Positions 23,237-35,600 of a DNA stretch of 60,000 nt are shown in pieces. Source of the DNA: Antedon mediterranea. Lineage: Eukaryota; Echinodermata; Crinoidea; Comatulida; Antedonidae. The stretch is taken from positions 25,296,070 through 25,356,069 of the forward strand of contig NC_092671.1 of the NCBI RefSeq assembly GCF_964355755.1, given 5' to 3'. Below the pieces are notes generated by a model. It was not told where the DNA came from. It searched no databases and worked only from the letters and a program-made list of their open reading frames with translations. Both the position numbers and the translations under genes were made by a program. Positions within the stretch are counted from its first letter, which is position 1; each line of letters begins with the position of its first letter.

Positions 23237-26200
23237 CTAACAAAAAGACAAACAAAACAGATTCAAAGGTCAATTTACATTCACCTTTATCATCTTATAA
23301 GCAATTAAGGAAACATTCACCCGAACCCGTTGGCACAATATTTAATTGACTTTAGAATATTGTGTTAGCCGATCAGAGTGTTTATAGCCGTCTTATCATG
23401 TATATAATTCCATCCATCTTAGTTGTTAACAAATTGGTTGAGATTAAAAATACCTGTACTGTATGTCAAGGAACGCATCAAACATGCTTTGTTATGGTCT
23501 ATTAATATTTCTGATTGAAGATAAAATTATGAAAATAGCAAACATAGAGATGGTTCATGGACAGAAAGACATTTTGTTATCATTAAAGTGTTATGGAATA
23601 TAGAGTAGACCTCCAATAAAAGACCAGAGTCAAAATAGTTACACAACCAGGTAGGACTGACAAAAGATGTCATGATCTTAATGTCATGAAAATATTCTGC
23701 CCATTCAACTCATAAATATTCATTCTTTGTAAATGTAAAAAAAAAAACAACCTAAAGAAGATGGGAAAAGAAGCAGCGAGAATGGGATACGATATAGTCA
23801 CTGACAAAGAGGAACCACTGACCAACAACAAAAATTACATTTGAAAAAACAACTTTTTAACACAAACAAAATAAAAGCTAAGAATTTTAATGATGTTGAT
23901 ATGAATCTGTGTTTATGCGAGTTCAGGTAAAGTTTAAAAAATGCTGTAATGAATGTAAAACAAGTAGTACATAGGTTAAGTAGATTCTCTGCTGTTATAT
24001 ATGGTACAGGATACTACATGCTAATACTAAATCCACTATGATCCACCTATGAAGGACAAATGGAAAATACACTGTAAGGACAGTAACCTGAATTAAACTC
24101 ATACAGCAGGCTACCTGCATATTTATTCATAAAATACAGGTATCTCTAATTCTGGACCACTGTTCTGATGACCTTCATTTTTTAGTGTTTCTAATAGAGA
24201 GCAACCCTCTAAAAGGTTATTACAATTTCTTGAAGTAGTTGATACAGTATTATAATTGTGAAATTTATTAAAATTGTATTCATGTAAAGTTATATATACA
24301 GTACTACTAGTACACATTTACGATGATGGTGTTTTCGTTTTCATTTTAATAGAGTATTATCAAATATTTTGTATGTATTTAACTTGCTCAAAATTGAAAA
24401 ATATAGCAATATATTTACACTTTCACCGATACCTTAAATTTGGTAAATTCATTTATTAGTGACAGTGTAAAAAATAAATGTAGAAACATGCTTTTGGTCA
24501 TAGAGGCTGAAATGTAAAGTTATTGATTGAGAATTGTCGTTTTGACATAAATCTATTAACTATTGTTGATAATTAATTTGGATTGAATTTGTTAAATATT
24601 TTTATTTTAAACATTCATATACCAACTTTAAGTCCTAGGAAAGTAATCAAAACAAGAATTTCTGGCCTACTTTAGTGACCTATGCTAAATGTATCTCAAA
24701 AGGCGACTGATCTTAAGATATTACATCAATACAAAAAGTGATGTTGAATGTTATCTTTTTTTATTTATCTATATAGATATATTTATACACACAAATGCTA
24801 AAAAAAGACAGTCTTTCTAAATCAAGCAATCAGCAAAGAACTGTCTGACCTATATGTAGCATTCGGATATAGCACTCAATTTTTCTGTTTATTTTAGTTA
24901 ATTATAACTGCAGCGGATAATCGAACATGCAATGTTCAAACGGCGCCATATAAAAGGAAAACGTTTTAAGTGAAATATTAATCTATTAATTGATGATTTC
25001 AGAATAGAAACAGAAACTAAATTTGGAACAGAAATTGACCAGTCTTGGCACAATTTTGATGTGAAGTTTTTTCGATTGATGCCAAATAGACGCCAGTTCT
25101 AAATTCAAGTATATAGTTTCAAATTTCAAAGAGAAAAAGAAATGTCATTTATTTTTAGAATTTTTAGAATGTTTTTTAACAAGGCTTTGGTGAATTTAGT
25201 TTCTAATTTTAAACATCATTTAAGTTTAAATGGTTCTAATTTGTTTTAAAGTTTTCAAACCCCAATTTAAAAATCAAATTATTTATATATAAGATGTACT
25301 AGCCTACTAAATACAAAAGTCATATGATATTGAAGTTATTCGATTGATAAAATATAGCCGTTGGTCTATGTCTTTAATGGCTATAGGCCTAACCTACCAC
25401 TACTAGTAAGTGTGTAATTAATAATTTTCTTCATTTTTAATATAGGTTGTAGCAAATTTAATCCAGTATTCATTATATTATGTGGTATTTAATAATATCA
25501 ATTCACTTTGGCTGAGTTATGCTACATAACATGTATGCTTCCGCTGGGATCTGTTGTATTAAGTTAAACAAAATGTCAACCAAGCAATCAAGACATTGAC
25601 AATTCTCAAGGGTTATGTAATGATGTTACCCATGATATTTGTATACATCTTGACAATGATATTAACCATTAATTTATTTTGTCTTACCTGAACTTAGAAG
25701 TATGACGCAGGTAAAGAGGGCGACCTCACAGTTTGTCAACTGCATTGCCTTGAATTTTGCGGCGAAGTCTAAAACGTCACAAGCAATTTCGTACATAGGC
25801 GTTCCTTTGAAATCGACTATGCTAAACATTTGTTTGTATTTGGCGAATATAAATTGGTCGTCCTTAACGTTTAGCCAATGGGATATACGAACGAGTAATA
25901 CTTCAAGGGACGCAGACTTCAGCAACGTGACCTGGTCATCTTTGTGAAGTGATGTAAACCCAGGAATCATTTTCGCAAATGTTATGATTTTCGTTATAGA
26001 AGGCGTGAAGTTATTCGTGATGACCTCAAGTAGAACAGTACTTTTCAGAGCACTGTTATTATTGCTATCAAAATAAGCCTGAAAAATATGAAACAAAATG
26101 CAGTGTAATTTTTAAATAAATAATGAATAATATTATTTGTATGTTTGAAAAAATGAATCTATTTTGCAACAGAAAATTATATAAACTAAAATTTAAAAAT

Positions 26201-29200
26201 ACTAAAAACATTTGTTTAAAGGTTTAAAACCTACTATTAATACAAAAACAAAATCATTCTAATACAAGACTGATGTTGATGAAAAGATAAATAAAGGTAT
26301 TAAGAGGTTGATGCACCGGTTGCCACTTCTAGAGGAGAATATAAATTATATAGGGCACTGTGAAAGTGAAAACTACTTGGCTAACCATCCTACAATTCTT
26401 TCATTAGCTGTCAGGAGCGGATTTTCGATATAATCCATTGTTATCAATTTTATGAAACCTTTACTTAAAGACACCTTCCCTACGTTTTTTAGATCTATTT
26501 AAAGATCACAAACTATATTTAATGTAAAAATAATACTATATGGTCCTATTGCGGTAACTTTTTTCGTCTTTAAATTATTAAAAATGTGTTTTTCTTCTGT
26601 AATTCGGCCACTTTTCGATCGATCGTGAGGCCAAAACAAATGGAAGACTCCTAACTTTTCAGCGAAAATACCGGGTTTTCCCAAATTTGTATCAACAGAG
26701 TCTGGCAAAAATAGAAAGACAATTAATGCAGCAACTATACAACATCAGGCTAGGTATATAGCTAGCGTACGATGTTCGTACGTTACCGATGTTTACCAGC
26801 TAGGCCTACAAAACAAAGCCTAGCTAGACTATAAGGCCTAAAGACCGTCCACGAGAGGTCAGTCGCCGCGAGCTACTTAGGTAGTGCATTGTTTCTCACT
26901 TTTTATCATAATTTACCATAAAACGTACATTTAAGACAAGGAATGACCTGGTTTAATGTTTTTAAAGTAATATATATGTATTATTTTTTACAAAACGTCA
27001 CAAATTGTAGGGAAGGTGTCTTTAATGTAGAGGTGAAACACTGGTCAGAAATGCTTTAGTAATAGGTTCAATATTGAGATGAATTAAGACAACAGGTTAC
27101 GAATTGAAAGCATTTAAAATATGAAGAAAATCCATGAATAAACCTGTATTTTTCACTTACTGCATTTATTATTAGGTGATCATTTAGAATAAAATGATCA
27201 CCTATTGTTATTGTATGAAATCTTATTCCGCTTTATTTCTTTCTGTACAGATTTTGTGTGTCAATTATCTCAAAAAATAAAATGTCAATGATCACAAAAA
27301 TTTTACAATATCTTCCAAATACTTTAACTTAATCCTAATAAACTTTTCAACCGTGACGTCATTTATACGCCATTTTGTGAAATCACATTATCAATCATAT
27401 CTCCATAATTCATTATCACATATTAATGAAATTTATTACACGTAAACTTCAGGTCAAGGGTAAAAATATTAGCAAGTAAAAACGCACGCACACGTAGGGT
27501 CATGCGCGTAAAATCGCGCATTCAAAATTTAAAAAGCTCAAATTAAGTTTTAATCAATTTAGAGCATGAATTAGGCCATTTGCGTGTTTCAAAAAATTAC
27601 TGCGCAAAAATGCGTTTTTGAGCGCGCGATTCTTAAAAAGCGTAAAAATACGAATTTTTTGTAGAAATCGCATTCTACTCACCATCCTTAGTACATTCAC
27701 CGAATTTGAGTTCGTTCCGACTTAAAATAACGCTATACGAGCATGTTAAAAATGACAAAATGCGCACATTAACTGCATAAAAGTGCTGAAAATGATGAAA
27801 AATAAGGCATTTTTAAAATGAAAATCATTCTTCAGAATGCACGATGACCCCCAATTTTTTTTAATTATTCTGGAAGCCATTGAGTTCTAGATATAATTTC
27901 ATGTACACATTTGACGTACAAAATGTTGTGAGGTCACCAAATGGCCACTCAAATTTAAAAATTAGGTTTTTTTCTCTTTTGTCATAGATTATCACATTCA
28001 ACTGAGCGCATCTCGGTTATTTTGTGCCCGATTTTCGCTAAATTTTTTGTATATGATTGCTCATTTAATTATCTTTCTCATGATGATTATAATTTATTAT
28101 GAAAGCTGATGAAATGTAGATATGAATTCATATAAAAATTAAGCCTATCGAATGTTGTGATGTTATCATATGGCTAGTTGAAGTTAAAACGTTGTTTTTA
28201 AATTTCTTTAGTCGAAGTTATACAAATTTCAAAGAGCGCGCATTGCGCTTCTACGTGTCAAATTCTCTTCCAATCCTTATATTTATTTGCTCAATTAATT
28301 ATCTTTCGAAATTGTCATCTTCGAGTTTATTTTGATAATTCCATCATACCAAAAAAATAGAACATGATGTGGGTCCCGTAATTTCACCTCTGCTACACTG
28401 TATATAGATATACAGATACTGTACATATTGTATACGACACATAATAGGTACAACTCAGCACTAAAAGTGTATATGCATCATGTCATAGGATGGCGTACAT
28501 CAGCTTTTTACGATCGCATGTTAACGTACGTGCATGTTTAAAAAGTGTTAATTTCATTAAAATGATAAAAATGATCACCTATAATTCGTCAAAGTGACGA
28601 ATTAAATTCTAGTTATTATTTAACACCGTCAATAGTCTCGGCCACTGCTTCTGCTATGAAGTTTCTTTAAAGCGTTTTGTCAGATGTTGTTTTTCTGTAG
28701 GTCTGTTGCAGTTTTGAAATTTGTTGGTAGTGTACTGGATTGATTTAATTTTGAACCTAATTTGCACTGAGCTAAGTTCCGGTACCAAAATATATCATTT
28801 GAACCGCATTTGTAGTATGGTTTCATATGAAAGGGTCTTATGGACAACAGTATCAGCCAGACCAACTAGCAATGACATGAAATATTGATTCTAGAATATT
28901 TTTTAATTATTCTGATTTTGCAAATGCATTGAAAAGAATATTATTTATTTGAATGTTAATTTACACTTTATTTCTTTATTCACCTTATTTTGAATATTCT
29001 CGTTCCACCTGCCTAGAATTCCACCATCCCATGATGTTTTTTTCTGAGCTTCATGAATGCTTAATATCAGCTGTTCCATACGCATTTGCGAGTCTTCTGG
29101 ATTTGATTGGTTATCGCCATGCGGAGAGCGTGGAGGAGATGGAACGGGCGTACCTTGAGGTTTGCACTTTTTTGGACAACGACCAAGACGCACAGCTAGT

Positions 29201-30850
29201 TGAGAAAACAAGAGAAATAGATTTTAGTATAAACAGGTTTTTTTGTGTTTTACTGTGAATATTATATAATATGGCTGAATAATTGAGCAGGTGGGTTTAT
29301 CTAGGACATGGGCAGCATTTTACGCTATATGTACAAGAAAAATGTATTATTAATGAAATTATTTAAATTTTCTTTTTCATTTGTATATATTTATATTGGT
29401 TCATATTTTATAGTTTAGCTTTTATTTTCAACCTGTTATTGGTGTTTTACACTGTTGGTTTGATATAAAGAATAAAAAATTCCCCCAATTTCAGTCATGG
29501 TTCATTAAATGTTGTACAATTCTATGATCATATTTTGTAACACAGGCTGTGTTCCTCAATTAGATTTATTGAGGGTGTACACATCTAATTCATCCCAGAC
29601 AAGGGCCGGGTCTCATTTTATTTTTATTCCTGTACATCAGGCTGAAATCATGAATAATGCATGAGATCTACTTCCTAAATAGCCGATCTACGTTCTAATT
29701 ATACTTAACCTAACCCTCTAAATAATCTCTCTCAACTATTAAAAAAGCATCAAAGATTTTGATGGGATTCAAACCCCAGGTTTCACCTCCACAACCTAAG
29801 TCCAGAAAAATGATTCTCAATTTATTAGTTGGAAAACTTACCATCTTTTGACATGCCAACAGATAAACATTTTTTAAGTCGACAATACTGGCATCTGTTG
29901 CGATTGATTCTCATAATTAGACATTCATCTCCCTTGTTACATATTCTGTACTTCACATTATGTTGAATACTGCGACGGAAAAAACCCTACAAAAGAAAAC
30001 AGAATTGTTTTTATATGGTAATGCAGGGCTAGTATGACATATGGTTGAGCACTAGCCCATCATGCCATGTTGTGGGATGCCATCTTCTTTTGTGTCTGTA
30101 GGCAGATGCAACATAATAATTCAACAGTTAAGTCTAAACTAAATGATGTGCGCTAGTCAAATCTAACTACGATGAATTGTTTTTGTCTAAAATTAACCAG
30201 CAGTATTTTTTTTTTTATTTAATAAGAAATCCAGGTACTGTACACAAATGGGTAAAGTTAGAGGGTGGAGGATTGCATGAGCATTTAAGTGGAAAATAAG
30301 ATGATGGAATTTATCAGATAGCCTCTGTTTCTGTTCTTATCGTAAAGGTTTATCATCAATTTACAAATCATATGAACTAGTAAATGTTTAAATCTATTTT
30401 ATATGTATTTCATTTGCTCATTTATTTATGAACAATACTGTAATGTTCAATGAAAGTCAATAAAATTAATTTAATTGTATAAATGCCCAATGAATGTCAA
30501 ATTTCCAGTTACAAACTAATAAAAAAGCTTGAATTTTAATTATTGAATGTCTCCCTGATTCCTAGTTTAATTTTTTTAGAAACATATGTTATAAATAATT
30601 AAAAATGAACATTAAATTGTGTTGTATTTAGGAGGTCTTACTAACGAATGTATAGAATGATTGTGATACCAAGTAACATTTTTATGGATTATTTTAAAAC
30701 TTGCTATCTAAATGAATTTACGCTTATAGTACAGGTACATAATCTTACCTTGCAGCCCTCGCAGGCGTGCACGCCATAGTGGAACCCGGATGCACGGTCA
30801 CCACAAACACGACATAGGACTGGATATCCGTTCGAAGTTGCTACACTCAT
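23031..30850 (-). CDS. Nuclear receptor, subfamily 1 (Rev-erb/E75/PPAR-related), lacking helix 12
   Basis: Exons join(30850..30749, 29986..29842, 29195..28984, 26078..25688, 23236..23031) keep frame and give 351 residues. A ligand- or heme-regulated transcription factor of the nucleus is expected. DNA-binding domain, residues 13-82: first finger [19 protein letters not shown]-box CEGCK, second finger with D-box CNKGDEC, then CQYCRLKKC and [15 protein letters not shown] as the C-terminal extension. The hinge is about 50 residues. The ligand-binding domain has the helix 3-5 signature [20 protein letters not shown] and later LSSDRAGL and LNHP. It ends [11 protein letters not shown], with no AF-2 helix; Rev-erb also lacks it and acts as a repressor. 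Only 12 residues precede the first Cys, so further 5' exons are possible. DBD and CTE place it in NR1; the exact group is not certain. Confidence 0.92.
23237..25687 (-). other. Intron 4 of the nuclear receptor gene
   Basis: AT-rich intron between the two LBD exons. Short A-tracts near 23740 and a short frame at 24123-24317 have no support. No repeat family recognised. Confidence 0.75.
25688..26078 (-). CDS. Nuclear receptor LBD exon 1 (helices 3-9)
   Basis: 391 nt from a TATTTTTCAG acceptor (phase 0) to a TTCAG|GTAAGA donor (phase 1). It contains [18 protein letters not shown] and [20 protein letters not shown], the canonical LBD signature in helices 3-5, and [20 protein letters not shown] near helices 7-8. 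It most resembles the NR1D/E75/PPAR layout (FTPAVxxVVEFAKxIPGF). Confidence 0.93.
26469..27021. mobile_element. piggyBac-like MITE in intron 3 of the receptor
   Basis: AGACACCTTCCCTAC at the left end and GTAGGGAAGGTGTCT at the right end are perfect inverted complements. TTAA flanks both sides (26465-26468 and 27022-27025), the piggyBac target duplication. The body is 553 bp, with no transposase. A truncated relative lies at 1886-2298. The 69-codon minus-strand frame inside belongs to the element. Confidence 0.88.
27171..28612. repeat. Repeat-like block with GATCACCTA ends in intron 3
   Basis: The left end has TAGGTGATCATTT and its local complement AAATGATCACCTA 14 bp later. The right end repeats AAATGATCACCTATAATTCG then TCAAAGTGACGAATTAAATTC. 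The interior carries GCGCG-rich words at 27490-27640, unlike surrounding DNA. This looks like one dispersed element of about 1.4 kb, but family and exact ends are unclear. Confidence 0.5.
28984..29195 (-). CDS. Nuclear receptor hinge exon
   Basis: 212 nt from a TTTCTCAACTAG acceptor (phase 1) to an AAG|GTGAAT donor (phase 0). The product starts [13 protein letters not shown], the C-terminal extension that contacts DNA 5' of the half-site. A Pro/Ser-rich linker follows, then helix-1-like [18 protein letters not shown]. The donor is weaker than the others, but it is the only one giving correct phase into the next exon. Confidence 0.88.
29196..29841 (-). other. Intron 2 of the nuclear receptor gene
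   Basis: Bounded by GATG|GTAAGT and TCAACTAG on the minus strand. AT-rich; nothing else recognised. Confidence 0.85.
29842..29986 (-). CDS. Nuclear receptor exon encoding second zinc finger
   Basis: 145 nt from a CTTTTGTAG acceptor to a GATG|GTAAGT donor (phase 1). The product is [20 protein letters not shown], then [20 protein letters not shown], then LSVGMSKD. Cys spacing in the D-box (five residues) matches NR1 receptors. Confidence 0.94.
29987..30748 (-). other. Intron splitting the DNA-binding domain
   Basis: Lies between the two zinc-finger exons, at the position after CEGCK. AT-rich, no recognisable repeats. Confidence 0.85.
30749..30850 (-). CDS. Nuclear receptor exon encoding first zinc finger
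   Basis: 34 codons, [16 protein letters not shown] to CEGCK, ending at AAG|GTAAGA (phase 0) at the P-box, a classic intron site of this family. Just upstream on the gene strand is TTTTTGTAG|ATCGAAATG, a good acceptor, so the exon may start at 30856 and the ATG may be internal or may be the true start after a 5'-UTR intron. The TAG in that acceptor is in frame, so no coding sequence extends directly upstream. Confidence 0.92.
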
Positions 30851-30856
30851 TTCGAT

Positions 30857-31824
30857 CTACAAAAACAACATGTGGTAGGCTATAGTAAATCAATTTTTAA
30901 AACAGAAATGTGGTCAAATTTAATCCAAAAGGCAGGAAGACAAGGAATTAAACGTTCAAATGATAGATTTTTAGAAATAAATATTATAAGTGCTCATCAT
31001 ATTATGCCATAAAAGTGCATATTTGTTATGCTTATTGCTTTGGCGACAACCAAACCCCAAACCTTATGTTACCCTGTAACCTCTCCAGCCCCTTTCCCCT
31101 CACCTCCACCATATATGATGTGAATAGCAATCGTAATATTTCCTGTCTACCGTGACGTTTTAGCCGTTGTTCAACGTATGCACAACAAACGCACAATATA
31201 CGGTATATTTTGAAGGCAGCAGAAATGGTGCCACAAAAATATACCATATGTGAAAATATACGGCTGCTTAGCAGAAAAAATACTGTATGCAAGAAGATTA
31301 CATTACAGTGATTATAATGTAACAAGGTCAAGTTATGCAGATTAAAAGTTCATGCATATCTTACACCCCCATTCCTCTCCTTGGAATTCTCAATTCTTAG
31401 AAATAATATACAAGCAGTTTTGTGCACTTTAAAGAAGGAACATTTTAAAACTAAATTGGGAATAATCCAAGGCCAGGCTAAAGCAAAATTGTCAGGCCTG
31501 ATTAAATTTCTCACTTTAATGATAGCATGAAATAAATTTAAGTCTCCCCAGCTAATACCCACTGGACTTGGTCCAACACTTGTGATGGTCCAATGGGAGG
31601 AGATTTCCAAGTAGGGTTCAATAATTCTGTCAAGTAGACATGCAGTAGACAATATTGTCCTAAATGTTTACTATACAGTATAGTCCTATCAAGTTTCATA
31701 TTCACAGCTATTATCTAATATGGTTATGTTCTATTTCCCAACTATTTTGTAGTCTAAACATACATCTAAGACATTTATTCAATAATAATGTAAACAGTCA
31801 GGGGAAAAATGGCAAAAGGTTTCC
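30857..31824. other. Upstream of the first receptor coding exon, no exon seen
   Basis: Probably an intron of the receptor gene, given the acceptor at 30857. Two minus-strand frames (31032-31331, 31350-31652) show no recognisable protein signature. Confidence 0.4.
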
Positions 31825-32617
31825 TAGGGTCTGTTTCTGCTGCAACTGCTCAAAATACGGTATAAAAATACGGTTAGTACCCCGTTTCTGCTAACAATAC
31901 TTCTTGGGTGGTCGTGTTAAATTTCATCCTTTTTACCAATTGCCATTCATTTATTTGGTCGATAATTAAGAGTCGCAATAAAGGAAGTTTTACGCCTCAC
32001 TTTCAACAGCCTTGCCCTAGTGATAGAGATGTTGTGAGAGCACAGAAAACATCGTAATGGGGACAAGTAATTCGTTCCCTCCCTGAGTTATTGTCTTTTG
32101 CAATGTTGTACTGCTTTTGCAGGCTCTTCAGCTTTGAGTTTACTTGCTTTGGAGACAAGTCTATTCCGTACTCCTGCTTTATTTTTTTAGAAATGTCTTT
32201 ATAAATGTGGTTGTCCCTTTTATTACCTTTTAGTTGCCCGGACATTTTAGCTTCCCCACACAGATTTATATAGTAAATACTGTGAGGTCTCCGCTCCACA
32301 TTTTCGCCGAATATATCTATACACGTGTGCAAAACAGCTGACAGAGACCAAAAATAAAAAAACGATGTTGACCTCATGGTGCAGGTCAAAAAAATACGTT
32401 TTTTTTATTGGCAGCAGAAAAGGGTACAAAAAATATGGTATAAATTTGTAAATACCGTATTTTATCCACAAATTTTGTGAGAAAAATATGGTATACAAAA
32501 TAAGGTATTTTTTTTATGAGTGCAGTTTCTGCTGTCAAAAAAATATGGTATATATACGGTATTCAAAAAATACCGTATAAAATACGGTATTTTCTTGGCA
32601 CCAGAAACAGGGCCCTA
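31825..32617. mobile_element. TIR element with a Myb/SANT-like gene fragment
   Basis: The left end GGGTCTGTTTCTGCTG and the right end CACCAGAAACAGGGCCC are imperfect inverted complements. Subterminal AAATACGGTATA words occur in both orientations near both ends. Inside, on the minus strand, lies a piece of a Myb/SANT-like DNA-binding protein (32003-32260). This combination suits a PIF/Harbinger-like or similar DNA transposon relic. No transposase is present. Confidence 0.65.
32003..32389 (-). pseudogene. Myb/SANT-like DNA-binding domain fragment
   Basis: The 128-codon frame carries SGQLKGNKRDNHIYKDISKK, then IKQEYGIDLSPKQVNSKLKS and LQKQYNIAKDNNSGRERITC. This is the second and third helix part of the Myb/SANT-like domain common in transposon-linked proteins of invertebrates. 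The domain's first Trp helix is missing, and the upstream 47 residues look like non-coding repeat. It is probably a fossil exon carried by the element, not a host gene. Confidence 0.6.
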
Positions 32618-35600
32618 CCTTCTAGTATTTTTATCAGATAATCTATATTGTTTTGACAACACATTTGTAAAAGGGAACAAAATAAATGGAGTAAGACAAT
32701 AGGACATGATATTAAACATTTTAAAACAACCATTTAACTTACTCACTAAATGTGAAGAATTTTAAATTATTTTCCAATATATAATTAAAAACCAACATGG
32801 GGAACGGAGTACAACATAATGAGAAAAATTATATGACTGATATACCATAATGAATGTTAAAATTACACTTTTGATTTTAACATTTCCAAAGTGGTTTAGC
32901 TATAAAATAAAGTATCGAAAATAAAAGACCTATGTATGAACAATTATTTTTATATTCTTTTGCCATTTGGCAATAATTTATAGAGGTTTATTTATAGTTT
33001 AACTTATTTACTGTAGCTTTCCAGTACATCTTGTGAAAGGTCTCTACTTGTGCAAGATGGCCTAAATAAGTGGTTATGGATATAAAATGGCACTTCAATA
33101 AAAGTAATGTTAACGTTCTACTGAAAAACAATAAGCCATTTCCAATAATTAATGGGACAACCATTTTTTTGTCCTGGCAAGTGATTTTTATCCGCATAAC
33201 ATAGGCCATGTTATCCAAGGATACTTTCTTACTACTTGGAAAAAATAAAAAAAGTAGGCCTATTAGTGCAGTATATCTATGTTACATTAACATGCAATAT
33301 GTCACCAATTTTAGTTTTTCTATTATGATTTACAGTATGTACATCAGTAGGCAAGATATTTTCAAGATATTGTCACTGAGAAAATACAATTTATTTTTGG
33401 ACAGATATTTTTGCTGATGACACAAGAAGATAAAATATAACTTTATGAATTGTTATCACAAGCAAATATGTAAAAAATATTTACCAAACACAGCTTGGAA
33501 TATTTCTTTAAGATAATTATTTATTGCATTTTCAACAAACACAGTTGAGAAATTTGTTTGGAGTAATGATCAATTAATCAAAATAGAAATGTTTTGTACA
33601 GTACTTATCAAAATGAAAAATGAGGGAAAAGGGGTCCTTATACATCTAGGTTAATTTGATGACCCGGTACTACATACTCCATACAGTCAACAACTCTAGA
33701 CAGTTAAGAAACCATTTTGTAATAATTTTTCATTATTGTGTATGCACGTATGTTTAATGATGATACATCTAACATCACCAGCTTTGTGTGAAGTACCTCG
33801 GGCAAGTTTTTTTAGACTAATGATGCAAGAAAACTAAAACTGGTAATAATAATATTGCATTTTAAAAAATAAGTTTATTAAAACAATTTGTTACACTATT
33901 GGTTTTATGAATTTGCATATCTGATTTTTACCAGTGCATAAAAATAAATACATATATGCAGTATATGAAAAATATTAACATCAAGTATAAAGACTTAAGT
34001 AAACATCGAAAAACGAAAATAAGCTAATAAGCTTTTTGGGCTATCCTGGAAAATCTTTTATAAATGTATTTATTTGTAATTTCAGTAATTTATGTTATCA
34101 CTTTGTATGTATTTTGTATGACAATTTACCTATTAAATAATAAATTCAAATCAAATCAAGTACTATATCAATTTGAGCTCCAGACTTGGAAACGTAAAAG
34201 ATTTTTTAATGGTAGGTTGAAGTCTAGATGGTGGTGGTAAAGGGATTTGATCTTTCTCCATTACTGGATATTATGCAAACTTACATGCACATTAATAATA
34301 AAAGAAAAATACAAAAAGAGAAAAACATTTGTTCAGCTGAATTCATTCATATGATATTTAAATAATAAAGCGTATACATTACAAATACTATATCTTTTAA
34401 CATATTATGTAAATTCTGCTATATTTACAGCAAAACAATTCCAAACTAATAAATGGTACAGTAATAGCACAGGAGCACTAGTACAAAATACAGTATACAC
34501 AATTATGTGTGAAACCAATTTGTCACATGCATGCACAACATTATAAACAGGCCTAGATTCTGGTGTCAGAACTATAAACATAACTTGAAATTTATGTGTT
34601 TAAACATCAAAAGGTCATGAAAAGGCCATTGTAAAGTCAATGCCTACACAAAGTACTATTAATAAGCAAGTCAGGTAAAAATGTCAACTAGATTTTGAAC
34701 TGGTCCTATGACAAGTTAGGTGATCTTTCCATGCAATAGGCCAAAAAAAAAAAGGCCAACAAAATGTTGTTAAGCTTCACCGCCCTCACCTGATTTTCGA
34801 ACTGCCTCTGTTTTTAAAAATTTTATTACATATTATGGTTATTGTTAAAGTTGAAAATGTACTATATGTATGCTCATGCTTTAAAGAGATGTTGTCAGGC
34901 ACAATGGTTAAAAAAAGCAAAGAATAAAAAATATAATAAATTTGATTGAATTCGGAATATTTACAAGGAATGGAATGTACCTACTATAGTATTCCTCATT
35001 TAAAAACCTCTCTCCTTTTTTTATGCAATCCAGTCAAGTTACATAATAAATGGTTGATGCCAACAATCTTTAGAGTATAAATCAGGTCATAAAAGCGATA
35101 AATCAGGGTTGTCTTTTAAAAAGAAAACATCTTGATATTGACATTGAATAATAGAAGGAGTTCAAATGGCAACTTGTATAGATGATTGGAAAGCATCTAT
35201 TTTATCATGTCCTGCATTTCTTCAATTTAAACTTTTAACTGTCTGAAGAAATATAGAACACCAACCAGCAAAAAGGAAATTCTAAAAATAAATATTTTAA
35301 TTTTATGCTTTACAATATTAGGCCTATATACATAATTGTTCTAGAACAGTTCTGTAGTATCCTACACTGATGTCACTGACTGTCACAATGGTGGCGCTAT
35401 GTTACCTCAACAAGGAAAAAATAAGACAAAAATTGTTACTTTATTAATACTGTAATAATAATAACTGGAAAGCCAACACACAATACTTAAAAAATTATAA
35501 CTCGCACAATTTAAATTGAAGAGGTTCTCTTTAATTTAAATGGTCATGAGTATACAGTAACTACCTGTACCTGCCTTTTCTTCGAGGTTACTATGTCCAT

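Noticed and set aside
25702-25947. 81-codon plus-strand frame
   Set aside because: It is antisense to the nuclear receptor LBD exon, which has clear domain motifs and splice sites.
28953-29258. 101-codon plus-strand frame
   Set aside because: It is antisense to the receptor hinge exon and is a shadow frame.
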